Assembly: GCA_035263125.1 (NCBI GenBank)
Contig: DATFRP010000196.1
Location: forward strand, 25,255-89,254
Length of the DNA stretch: 64,000 nt
DNA from: Gp6-AA40 sp035263125
GTDB lineage: Bacteria > Acidobacteriota > Vicinamibacteria > Vicinamibacterales > UBA2999
Reading direction: 5' to 3'
Position 1 is the first letter of the stretch, and the number at the start of each line of letters is the position of its first letter. Made by a program: the position numbers and the translations under genes. Below the pieces are notes generated by a model that was not told where the DNA came from, ran no database searches, and saw nothing but the letters and a program-made list of their open reading frames with translations. This document shows, piece after piece, positions 9,317 through 16,768 of this stretch.

Positions 9317-11377
9317 CTAGGGAACGATTCGGAACGCCGTGAGCTGCTTTGCCTCGCCCTGAGACGCCTCGATTGCGTAGTCGCCTGGCGCAAAGGGCGC
9401 AAGGGTCACCTCGATCACGGCCCACGTGAACTGCCCCGATGAGTCGGGACGTACGCTGACCTGAGCCTGAATCGGCATGACCGTGCCGTTGCGATCGAGC
9501 AGTTGGGTCTTCACGGGCTCGGCTGCGTTTGTCGCGAGCTCGAGGCGGATGCGGTCGGTCCTCTGGAATCGTGGATCGGCGGTCCGCAGAAACACCGGTC
9601 CCGTAGTCGGGCCACGCCGGAACATCATGGCCTCGCCAAGAGGTGTGTGATCCTTCACCGCGACTCGCGCCGTGTCGCTCAGTCCGAGCTCGCCCTCGAC
9701 GGGTGAACGCAGCCGGACGCGGATGGTGTATTCGCCTGCGGGCACACCTCCGGACTCGGGCAGTTGAACAGTGAACGCTTCGTTCGATTTCACCTCGATC
9801 TTTTGTGTCGCGACCTGTCGCCCGTCGGACGCGATGACCGCGACGTCGGCCTGAACGCCTCGGCTCCACGCGGGCAGCTTGCGTGTCTGCGAATCCAGCT
9901 CGCCCACCACCCAGACCGAGCCCTCGGTGGTTCCTGCTGACGACGTGCGTGCCCACGAGGAGGCGCGAATTCGAAACTGCGCCCGCGCGTTGAAGCTCAC
10001 TACCGGCGTGAGCGCCGTGGTCACTGCATTCGCGGCAGCCGACGGGGACGTCGACGCGGCGGTGCCGCGCGCGAGCTCGGTCTCGGTGTATCCCCGGTAC
10101 CCTTTTCGTGCTCGAACCGTGATGCCGGGGCGCCTGAGACGCACGCTGATCGATCGGAAGCGCCCATCGAGCTTCGTATTCGTCGTGTAGTACCCCAGCA
10201 GGTAGTACGACGAGAGGTCGTCGACGATCCGTTTCAACATCCCGTCGATGTTGTTGGTGTTGATGATCGCGGTGCCGTCGGTATCGTCCGCGAGCGCTCG
10301 AAGGCTGTTCTGCCGTGCCCTCAGGTTGGCTGCGTCCTCCCGAAGCCCGGGCGGAGGATCTGGACCGATTGGCGAGTCGAATGCCACCAGACCCCGCGCG
10401 TACACCGGATAGAACGTCACGTTGCCTCGATTGGCCAACTGCGTGAGCTGAGTGAGGCGCATCTCGTCGTCGAGGTTCGCCAGCGTCATGCGGTCGGCCT
10501 CGCACTGAATCCTTGGCGACCCTCCTACTTGCGTGGCATCGGATGGCCGCGGCACAGGCGGCCGGCCCAGCACGTCAGGAGGCAGGACTCGCGAGTCCGG
10601 GGAGTCCGAGACCAGCTTGGGGTTCCTCGTGTACAGGGGCCATCCCTCGGTAACGGCGAGAATGGCCTTGCGTTCCTCGCGGATCCCGGCGAGGTGAATC
10701 ATGAGATCGTCGATCGCATCGAGCGCGAGTTTTTCGCGCCGGCGTGCCTTCATCTCCTTGTAAATGCCGCTCGTGGCGCCGTAACACGCCGCATACAGCT
10801 GCTCTCTGTCATCGTCATCGGCCAATCGGCCACGACGCCCCCAGAACAGGTTCTTGTCGAACATGTTCGAGAGGACAGTGGTCTTGCGCGCGAACGTGAT
10901 GTCGGACGCCGCCATCTCGGGCGTCATCACCGCCACCATGTCGTCAGGTCCCAGCACGCGGTTCAGGAAGTTCATCAGCGGCTGCCGCATGTTGGCAGAA
11001 CCGTCGATCTGCGTGTTGTAGGTGTCGAGAAAAACCACGAACACACGTGCACGAGGATCGCCTGCCATCGTCCGGCTGTCCGTGATGGTGTTCGGCTCGC
11101 GCCGGGTTTCCTCGGGATTGAGCGTGCGGACCCTTACGTGCTCGAAGGCATCGATTTTCTGCAGGACTCCGTCTTCGAAGATATCGACTTCATCCTGCTT
11201 CAGATCTTCGATTGGCTTCCCGTCCCTGGACGCGTACATGTCCACGCGGACGTAGTTCGCGCCGGTACGAAACGTCGGCTGGTTCTGCGCCACGACCACC
11301 TGTCTGTCCTGCGCAGAAGGCGAGGACGGAGACACGACGGCAATCGCGAGAATGACGACGAGTGAGAGTCGGGTCAC
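9317..11377 (-). CDS. VWFA-related domain protein, acidobacterial type (paralogue 2)
   Basis: 686 aa from the GTG at 11377. It has a signal peptide (LVVILAIAVVSPSSPSAQ) and then the same architecture as the downstream copy: YVRVDMYASRDGKPIEDLKQ, EVDIFEDGVLQKIDAFEHV, a VWA fold starting RVFVVFLDTYNTQ, GPDDMVAVMTPEMAASDITF, a middle MKARRREKLALDAIDDLM region, DDLSSYYLLGYYTTNTKLDGRF, then a C-terminal domain ending EASQGEAKQLTAFRIVP. The two proteins match along their whole length, so they are a tandem duplication. The first residue of the MIDAS is Asp but the Ser positions are Thr/Tyr/Asn. It is an exported protein of unknown partner. Confidence 0.85.
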   Translation of the reverse strand: MTRLSLVVILAIAVVSPSSPSAQDRQVVVAQNQPTFRTGANYVRVDMYASRDGKPIEDLKQDEVDIFEDGVLQKIDAFEHVRVRTLNPEETRREPNTITDSRTMAGDPRARVFVVFLDTYNTQIDGSANMRQPLMNFLNRVLGPDDMVAVMTPEMAASDITFARKTTVLSNMFDKNLFWGRRGRLADDDDREQLYAACYGATSGIYKEMKARRREKLALDAIDDLMIHLAGIREERKAILAVTEGWPLYTRNPKLVSDSPDSRVLPPDVLGRPPVPRPSDATQVGGSPRIQCEADRMTLANLDDEMRLTQLTQLANRGNVTFYPVYARGLVAFDSPIGPDPPPGLREDAANLRARQNSLRALADDTDGTAIINTNNIDGMLKRIVDDLSSYYLLGYYTTNTKLDGRFRSISVRLRRPGITVRARKGYRGYTETELARGTAASTSPSAAANAVTTALTPVVSFNARAQFRIRASSWARTSSAGTTEGSVWVVGELDSQTRKLPAWSRGVQADVAVIASDGRQVATQKIEVKSNEAFTVQLPESGGVPAGEYTIRVRLRSPVEGELGLSDTARVAVKDHTPLGEAMMFRRGPTTGPVFLRTADPRFQRTDRIRLELATNAAEPVKTQLLDRNGTVMPIQAQVSVRPDSSGQFTWAVIEVTLAPFAPGDYAIEASQGEAKQLTAFRIVP

Positions 11378-11408
11378 GACACACTCCGAACAGGCTGGCG
11401 GAAAGAGT

Positions 11409-12140
11409 TTACGTCCAGAGTGGGCCAGCGTCGAGGAGTCGCTGCACTTCGCTCCTGACGCGTCGGATCAGGTCGTCTTTGTCGTTGAGCGTCAACCCGG
11501 CCGTGGGAATGGGCTCACCGATCCGCACGCTGACCTTGACCGGGCGGACGATGGGGCTGCCTTTCCGCATCGAATCGCGTCCGCCCCGCACGGCGACCGG
11601 GATGATCGGCACCTGGGCGTGGATGGCCATGATGAAGCCGCCTTTCTTGAAGGGCAGCAGCTCCCCGGTACGGCTTCGAGTCCCTTCCGGAAAAATGAGG
11701 AACGAGTTTCCTGCTCGCAGAGAGCGCGCACCTGCCTCCACAGCTGCGAAGGCTTGATCACGGTTGGCACGGTCGACCGGCACGAATCCGCCGGCGTCGA
11801 GGATGCGCCCCATCAACGGAAAATTGTGGAGCTCCGCCTTATAGAGAATCCGCATGCGGCGATGAAGCACTTCGAACAAAACCGGCGGGTCGACGTTGCT
11901 CTCGTGATTGGAGCAGTACACCGCCGGCGATTTCTGCACATGCTCTCTCCCGCTCACACGATAGCGAATGCCCGCCAGCATCAGGGCCAGCCAGATGCCG
12001 GCGTGCCCAAGGCGATACAGGAAGTCGATTGCTCCGAACAGGACGGCCGCCGCAAGTCCGATGGGCCCCGCTACGGCGATGTACAAGAGGATCACCACAT
12101 AGGTGATCAACGAGCGGACGGCTGCGATGATCGTGAACAT
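11409..12140 (-). CDS. plsC: 1-acyl-sn-glycerol-3-phosphate acyltransferase (PlsC-like)
   Basis: 243 aa from the ATG at 12140, which begins with two membrane helices (MFTIIAAVRSLITYVVILL...). An ATG at 12161 is also possible, and the frame stays open upstream through a receiver-domain relic. The acyltransferase blocks are intact: NHESNVDPPVLF (H-x4-D catalytic block I), the GGFVPVDRANRDQA block, FPEGTRSRTG (glycerol-phosphate binding) and VPIIPVAVRGG. It transfers an acyl chain to lysophosphatidate in phospholipid synthesis at the inner membrane. It is located between a terminator after carD and the VWFA pair. Confidence 0.9.
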   Translation of the reverse strand: MFTIIAAVRSLITYVVILLYIAVAGPIGLAAAVLFGAIDFLYRLGHAGIWLALMLAGIRYRVSGREHVQKSPAVYCSNHESNVDPPVLFEVLHRRMRILYKAELHNFPLMGRILDAGGFVPVDRANRDQAFAAVEAGARSLRAGNSFLIFPEGTRSRTGELLPFKKGGFIMAIHAQVPIIPVAVRGGRDSMRKGSPIVRPVKVSVRIGEPIPTAGLTLNDKDDLIRRVRSEVQRLLDAGPLWT

Positions 12141-12161
12141 GTTCTCGCGTGAGCCTGCCAT

Positions 12162-12285
12162 CTGACTGCGACGAAGCCGACTCGTCCTGTCCCGATCGAG
12201 TGCCCGCGAGACCGCTTCGATCAGTACCATCTCGTCAACGGGCTTCTCCAGGAAGTCCACCGCCCCGCAGGTCTGCGCATGGCTG
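12162..12285 (-). pseudogene. Relic of a response-regulator receiver domain (alpha4-beta5-alpha5 end)
   Basis: In the same frame as plsC and directly upstream, the minus strand encodes about 41 residues containing CGAVDFLEKPVDEMVLIEAV followed by SRALDRDR. This matches the end of a FixJ/CheY-type receiver domain: the 'GAVDFLEKP' segment with the conserved lysine-proline after beta5, then helix alpha5. Nothing upstream looks like the Asp-containing first half. Instead the frame enters the carD terminator hairpin. I read it as the remnant of a deleted response regulator rather than an N-terminal domain of the acyltransferase, though a fused translation product is formally possible. Confidence 0.6.
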
Positions 12286-12286
12286 C

Positions 12287-12319
12287 AAAAAAAACGCCCG
12301 GACCATACTGGTCCGGGCG
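12287..12319 (-). terminator. Rho-independent terminator after the carD-like gene
   Basis: On the minus strand a perfect 10-bp stem (CGCCCGGACC and its complement, 12295-12304 with 12310-12319) and a 5-nt loop are followed by eight U (the A-run at 12287-12294). It ends transcription coming from the CarD-like gene 31 bp upstream. Confidence 0.93.
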
Positions 12320-12349
12320 GAAGAAAACGACTGGCAACTGACGACGTAA

Positions 12350-12943
12350 CTACGACGCGCGGGCGGTACGGCGCACCGGCGCCACGACGACTGGCGCCTT
12401 GACCGGTTTGGCCTTCGCGCGAGATGTCGCGCGCGCCAGGTTCCGCGCCCTGATCACGAAGCACTTCTCGAGTGCCGTATCGACCTTGGATTCGACTTCT
12501 GGTGCCTTCTGGCGCATGACCTCGGAGACCTCCGAGATGATCAGCGCCTTGGCGCGATCGAGCATGCGCTTCTCACGGAACGAGAGACTCTTCGACTTGC
12601 TCAAAAACGTCAGGCTCTTCAGGACGTCCGCCATGTCGTAGATCGAACCCGTACGCATCTTGTCGGAGTTGTCCTTGAAGCGACCTTTCCAGTTCTGGTG
12701 GTTGTCGATTCGTCCGTCACCGAGTTGATCGAAGAGGCGCTCGACTTCCTCATCGCTGATCGCTTTGCGCAGCCCGACGTTGTCGACGTTCGCAACAGGC
12801 ACGAGCACCGTCGTGTCGTTTGAGACTATTCGGAGATGAAAGAAACCACACGTGGTACCCAGAATAGTTTTCTCTTCGATACGTTCGACGATGCCGAGCC
12901 CATGATTCGGGTAGATGACCTTGTCACCGAGCTGGAATGTCAC
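12350..12943 (-). CDS. CarD/CdnL-family RNA polymerase-binding transcription regulator
   Basis: 197 aa from a GTG at 12943 preceded by a strong GGGGGA Shine-Dalgarno; the longer upstream reading is not CarD-like. The N-terminal Tudor-like RNAP-interaction domain begins FQLGDKVIYPNHGLGIVERI and includes VLVPVANVDNVGLRKAI (about residues 1-70). The helical C-terminal domain (about 80-165) contains NWKGRFKDNSDKMRTGSIYD, DMADVLKSLTFLSKSKSLSF and REKRMLDRAKALIISEVSEV. An extra Lys/Ala/Arg/Pro-rich tail follows. CarD proteins stabilise the RNAP open complex, often at rRNA and stress promoters. It is monocistronic, ended by the hairpin at 12287-12319. Confidence 0.93.
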   Translation of the reverse strand: MTFQLGDKVIYPNHGLGIVERIEEKTILGTTCGFFHLRIVSNDTTVLVPVANVDNVGLRKAISDEEVERLFDQLGDGRIDNHQNWKGRFKDNSDKMRTGSIYDMADVLKSLTFLSKSKSLSFREKRMLDRAKALIISEVSEVMRQKAPEVESKVDTALEKCFVIRARNLARATSRAKAKPVKAPVVVAPVRRTARAS

Positions 12944-13211
12944 GTTTCCCCCGTCGCAGGTGTTGGTAGGACCGCTTTTTTGCTGGGAACAGCACCCATG
13001 AGTATATCGCACCGTTACGTCCCAATCAACGAAAAATGCCCGAAAATAGCTCGATTTGGGCACTTCACACCCGCGAGACGCCAGTTCAGTGCAACCCGCG
13101 CGGGTGGGCCCGGATAAGGGTCGCCACACTTGAGGCTCGCGTCTAACCTACACGGGCTCTGCAACTTGAGCAGGCTACCCCCGAACACCGCGCTGGACCG
13201 ATCCAGCTAGA

Positions 13212-13790
13212 ATGGCCGGGATGAAGGCGACATGGGTCACGCTCCTGGCGCTCGTCACCCTGGGTCAAGCAGCTCAGCCAGGTAGGGGCTCCGCCCTTGA
13301 TGTCCAGGCCAGTCCAATCCGGCTCGCACCCTCGGCCGCCACTCCGCTCGATGTCGTCGATCGAATGCTGTCGCTCGCGAAGGTCGGACCAGGCGATGTG
13401 GTGTACGACTTGGGCTGCGGCGACGGGCGCATCGTGATCGCCGCCGCACAGAAGTTCAGCGCGCGCGGTGTCGGCGTCGATATCGATGAAAAGCTGATCG
13501 CGCAGGCGCAGGCGGCCGCGCGCGAGGCGGGCGTTGCCGATCGTGTGAAATTTCTCGTACAGGATGCGATGACCGTCGACGTGTCGCCGGCAACCGTCGT
13601 GACGCTGTACCTGTTATCCGCATCGAACGCGAAGCTGCGGCCGATACTCACCAGCCAGCTCCGACCGGGATCGAGGATCGTCTCTCACAACTATCCCATC
13701 GGCGACTGGGAGCCGGGCACGGTCGATACCTTCAAGGACGCGCGTGGCACGACGCGAACGCTGTTTCTCTGGACGATCGGTAGACCGTGA
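13212..13790 (+). CDS. Exported or membrane-anchored class I SAM-dependent methyltransferase, FAM173-like
   Basis: 192 aa; ATG at 13212 or 13221. A signal or anchor segment (TWVTLLALVTLGQAAQPG) precedes the catalytic domain. The domain opens TPLDVVDRMLSLAKVGPGDV, then the SAM-binding motif VYDLGCGDGRIVIAAA (about residues 73-88), acidic motif II GVGVDIDEKL, and TVVTLYLLSASNAKLRP. This order (P-x-x-V-x-x-M-L-x-L-A-x-V-x-P-x-D, then the G-x-G-x-G loop) is that of the FAM173 lysine methyltransferases. An exported SAM enzyme is odd because the periplasm has no known SAM supply. An uncleaved N-terminal anchor facing the cytoplasm is the simpler reading. Confidence 0.8.
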   Translation: MAGMKATWVTLLALVTLGQAAQPGRGSALDVQASPIRLAPSAATPLDVVDRMLSLAKVGPGDVVYDLGCGDGRIVIAAAQKFSARGVGVDIDEKLIAQAQAAAREAGVADRVKFLVQDAMTVDVSPATVVTLYLLSASNAKLRPILTSQLRPGSRIVSHNYPIGDWEPGTVDTFKDARGTTRTLFLWTIGRP

Positions 13791-13816
13791 ACGAACCCAG
13801 GGCTTCCCGGTTCTCC

Positions 13817-13840
13817 CTGCTTCCTGCTTCCTGATTCCTG
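13817..13840. repeat. Heptamer tandem repeat (CAGGAAG/T family)
   Basis: On the plus strand CTGCTTC occurs twice, then CTGATTC and CTG; the complementary unit is CAGGAAG/CAGGAAT. It fills the 53-bp space between the converging methyltransferase and ATP-grasp genes. The same 7-nt unit recurs at 43304-43335 and 51090-51124. Confidence 0.8.
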
Positions 13841-13843
13841 CCG

Positions 13844-14866
13844 TCAGGCCCTGGCCATCGCGAGCTCGACGATCTCTTCGACGAGTTGTGTGTAGTTGCG
13901 GCCCGACTTCCTGGCCGCCATCGCGAATTCGGCCTTCGAACTGAGCCAAGGGTTGGGGTTGACTTCGATGACCTGCACGCCACCATCGGGCTGCAGGCGC
14001 ATGTCGACGCGGCCGTAGTCGCGCAGTTCGAGCGCTTGGTACGCACCAACCGCGGTCTTCTGCAGCGCGAGCACCGAGTCCTCCGGCAGGTCGGTCGCTA
14101 TCGCGGACTTGGTCTCGCGAAACGCTTTCGTGCCCTTGCCCCACTTCACTTCCGCGGATGCGATCCGCGGCGTGCCGTTCGGCAGCTTCGAGAGATCGAG
14201 CTCGACGACGGGCAGCGCCTCGGGTTTGTCATTGCCGATGACACCGACGTACAACTCCCGGCCTTCGATGTATTCCTCGATCAACACCGGCGAATCGAAG
14301 TTGGTGTGAAGCCAGTCCATACGCTCCATCAACTCTCGAATCGAGCTGACGACGGCGCTGAACTCGATGCCGATCGACCCGTCTTCGCGCGCCGGTTTGA
14401 CGATGACCGGAAACTGCAGATCGTGTGAGAAGTCGAGCCGACCGCGAAACGACTTCGCAAAGACCGGCGTGTGCACGCCGTGGAACGAGAAAATCTTCTT
14501 GGCGATGGCTTTGTCCTGAGCCAGCAATAGACCATGCGTTCCCGACCCTGTGTACTTCTTGCCGATCAGCTCGAGGAACCCGGCGATCTTGAAATCGGCC
14601 GTGTCATCGTCGTTGAACGATTCGGCCAGGTTGAAGACCAGATCGCATTCGAGACGGGCCAGCGCGAGCAGGCTCTTCGGAGTGCCATCGAGCTCGTGCA
14701 TCATCGGCTCATGTCCGACCTTGACGAGCGCCTCGGCAACTTCCTCCTCGACTTCCTTCTTGTCGAGCGTCCGTACGACCGGCGCTTTGTCGTTGGAAGC
14801 CGCCTGCTCCTCGGCGTCGTCGACGAGCACGCGGTCGTACAACACGATGATCTTGAGTCTGCCCAT
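13844..14866 (-). CDS. D-alanine--D-alanine ligase-like ATP-grasp protein
   Basis: 340 aa. The N-terminal alpha/beta part is KIIVLYDRVLVDDAEEQ, with a long charged insertion compared with ordinary Ddl. The ATP-grasp core includes GFLELIGKKYTGSGTHGLLL and AKKIFSFHGVHTPVFA, then FPVIVKPAREDGSIGIEFSA (ATP-binding lysine and glycine-rich loop, about residues 165-180), VLIEEYIEGRELYVGVIGN, VDMRLQPDGGVQVIEVNPNP (Mg-binding D and E-x-N) and a C-terminal helix. It should form an amide bond through an acyl-phosphate. The substrate could be D-alanine or another peptide, since the acidic N-terminal region is unlike DdlA/B. No cell-wall genes are adjacent. Confidence 0.85.
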   Translation of the reverse strand: MGRLKIIVLYDRVLVDDAEEQAASNDKAPVVRTLDKKEVEEEVAEALVKVGHEPMMHELDGTPKSLLALARLECDLVFNLAESFNDDDTADFKIAGFLELIGKKYTGSGTHGLLLAQDKAIAKKIFSFHGVHTPVFAKSFRGRLDFSHDLQFPVIVKPAREDGSIGIEFSAVVSSIRELMERMDWLHTNFDSPVLIEEYIEGRELYVGVIGNDKPEALPVVELDLSKLPNGTPRIASAEVKWGKGTKAFRETKSAIATDLPEDSVLALQKTAVGAYQALELRDYGRVDMRLQPDGGVQVIEVNPNPWLSSKAEFAMAARKSGRNYTQLVEEIVELAMARA

Positions 14867-14967
14867 GCCGGAGCGCTACTTACGATATCGGTCGCTGGCC
14901 CAAATTTCCGGCGTCGAGACGCCTGGCCGATCGCCGAGCGGTTTGGTTGGACCCCTTGCGGCGATTA

Positions 14968-15354
14968 TCACCGCTTTTCACACATCAGCGCGAGCGTGTT
15001 GCCTTCGCCGTCGCCGAAGAACGCCATCCAGAGCTCATGGTCGGGCATCTTCGCGATGAGATGAGGCTTGTCGCGAAACTCTACCCCGCGTCCCTCGAGG
15101 TCGGCGTGCGACGCATCGATGTCGGAGACGTTGAAGTAGAGAATCGAGCCAGGATGATCGAATTCCTTATCGGGAGGCACTTCGATCATGAGCCGGATAC
15201 CATCGCAATCAAAGAAAGCGAGACCTGGCGGCACCTGAAACAAGAACGGAAGGCCCAACCGATCTCGATAGAACGCGACCGCACGAGGCAGATCCTTCAC
15301 CGCCATCGCGATTTGTCCGATCGTTGACAGCTTCGTGGTCACGGTCGAGTTCAC
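14968..15354 (-). CDS. VOC-superfamily protein (glyoxalase/bleomycin-resistance fold)
   Basis: About 128 aa from the GTG at 15354. A TTG at 15372 and a GTG at 15342 are alternatives; none has a convincing ribosome-binding site. A single VOC module is visible: TIGQIAMAVKDLPRAVAFYR, DRLGLPFLFQVPPGLAFFDC, DGIRLMIEV, then FNVSDIDASHADLEGRGVEF and HELWMAFFGDGEGNTLALMC. These proteins dimerise and bind a metal or small ligand. Candidates are lactoylglutathione-like isomerisation or antibiotic sequestration, but nothing here chooses between them. It is divergent from the glycosyltransferase. Confidence 0.85.
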   Translation of the reverse strand: MNSTVTTKLSTIGQIAMAVKDLPRAVAFYRDRLGLPFLFQVPPGLAFFDCDGIRLMIEVPPDKEFDHPGSILYFNVSDIDASHADLEGRGVEFRDKPHLIAKMPDHELWMAFFGDGEGNTLALMCEKR

Positions 15355-15407
15355 TCTACACTTAGTCGTCAACTTTTCAACTCCTTACCTTCAGTTCTTC
15401 CGTCACC

Positions 15408-16646
15408 ATGCGCTTCCTCATGACCCCTGTCGGCTCGAGCGGTGATGTTCACCCATACATGGGCATCGGGCGGCGACTCCGCGAGCGAGGTCACACCGTG
15501 GTGGTGATGACGGCGGGAAAATTCGAGGACGTAGTCGTGCGTGCCGGCCTCGAGTTCCGCGAGACGATCTCGGCGGAGGAATTCGATCGCGTGACGCGAG
15601 ATCCTCAGCTGTGGCACCCGCGGAAGGGCCTTGTGTTGGTGATGAGCGAGGTGGCGCGCTGGCTGCGGACGGCCTACGACCTCGTGGCTGACGCGTACGA
15701 ACCTGGAACGGTTCTCGTCGGCCACGGTCTCAGCCTCGCGACGCGGCTGTTCGAAGAAAAGCATGGCGCGTCCGCTGCCACACTGCAGCTCGCGCCGTCG
15801 GTGTTCCGCTCTGACTACGGACAGCAGGCGTTGACGCCGGGCGGCGACATTTCCACGTGGCCGCGCTGGGTCAAAAGGATCTTGTGGTGGGCGGTCGATC
15901 GATTCTTCATCGATCCCACCATCGCACCCCAGCTCAACGCGCTCAGAGGCGAGTTGAAACTTCCCCCCGTCCATCGTGTGATGAACGAATGGGTCCATTC
16001 TCCCAAACGAGTGATCGCTCTTTTTCCCGAGTGGTTTGCGCCACGACAACCGGACTGGCCAGCGGCACTTCGTCTCACAGGGTTCCCGCTGTATGACGAA
16101 TCGGATCACCAGACTGAGATGCCGGCGACGCTCGAACGCTTCCTCAATGAGGGTCCGCCGCCGATTCTGTTTACGCCGGGCTCAGCGAACCAGCTTGCTG
16201 AGTCGTTCTTCCGTGAATCGGTCGGCGCCGCGCAGGTGATGGGACGTCGTGCGCTGCTGCTCACGCGCTACTCCACACACCTTCCACCGTTGTCCGATGG
16301 CATTCACTACGAAAGCTACGTCCCGTTCTCGGCTGTGCTGCCCCGCTGCGCCGCGATCGTGCATCACGGTGGAATCGGAACGCTCGCGCAGGGGCTTGCC
16401 GCTGGCATCCCGCAGCTGACGATGCCGCTCGGATTCGATCAACCTGACAACGCGACGCGGCTCGGGCGGCTCGGCGTCGGCCGCTGGGTCGTGCCATCGG
16501 AGTTCAACCGACACACGGTGGCCGAGACGTTGTCTTCATTGCTGAACGATCCGCGCGTGGCGGAGTCGTGCGCGCGATGGAAGACACAATTGCGACAGGA
16601 ACACGCCATCGATCGCACTTGCGATCTGCTGGAGCAAGTAGCATAA
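15408..16646 (+). CDS. GT1/UGT-like glycosyltransferase
   Basis: 412 aa GT-B fold. The N-terminal half opens FLMTPVGSSGDVHPYMGIGR and RRLRERGHTVVVMTAGKFED, the acceptor-domain start shared with macrolide and sterol glucosyltransferases. The C-terminal nucleotide-sugar domain carries PPPILFTPGSANQ, CAAIVHHGGIGTLAQGLAAG and GIPQLTMPLGFDQPDNATRL, the plant-UGT PSPG-like box with H-H-G-G and the terminal D-Q motif. It likely transfers a sugar from an NDP-sugar to a lipid, sterol-like or polyketide acceptor in the cytoplasm. No biosynthetic cluster surrounds it, so the acceptor is open. Confidence 0.9.
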   Translation: MRFLMTPVGSSGDVHPYMGIGRRLRERGHTVVVMTAGKFEDVVVRAGLEFRETISAEEFDRVTRDPQLWHPRKGLVLVMSEVARWLRTAYDLVADAYEPGTVLVGHGLSLATRLFEEKHGASAATLQLAPSVFRSDYGQQALTPGGDISTWPRWVKRILWWAVDRFFIDPTIAPQLNALRGELKLPPVHRVMNEWVHSPKRVIALFPEWFAPRQPDWPAALRLTGFPLYDESDHQTEMPATLERFLNEGPPPILFTPGSANQLAESFFRESVGAAQVMGRRALLLTRYSTHLPPLSDGIHYESYVPFSAVLPRCAAIVHHGGIGTLAQGLAAGIPQLTMPLGFDQPDNATRLGRLGVGRWVVPSEFNRHTVAETLSSLLNDPRVAESCARWKTQLRQEHAIDRTCDLLEQVA

Positions 16647-16650
16647 GAGC

Positions 16651-16757
16651 AAGGCCTCAGGGCTCAGGCCTCAGGCCTCAGGGCTGGGCAAGGGATCAGG
16701 TGAGCCCAGGACGGCACTGGTGGGCCACTGAGGCCTGGGCCCTGAGGCCTGGGCCCT
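16651..16757. repeat. Heptamer repeats CAGGSCT, in two opposed blocks
   Basis: Between the glycosyltransferase and the HerA-like gene, units CAGGGCT, CAGGCCT, CAGGCCT and CAGGGCT sit in tandem at 16658-16685. A second block (CTGAGGC and AGGCCTGGGC copies, 16728-16757) lies in inverted orientation, allowing a long imperfect hairpin. It shares the 7-nt period and CAG anchor with other intergenic arrays in this window. Confidence 0.75.
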
Positions 16758-16768
16758 TAAGAGCACAC

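Noticed and set aside
11409..12464. 351-aa acyltransferase with receiver domain as a genuine fusion
   Set aside because: The receiver part lacks its phosphoacceptor half and its upstream codons lie in the carD terminator, so a relic is the simpler reading.
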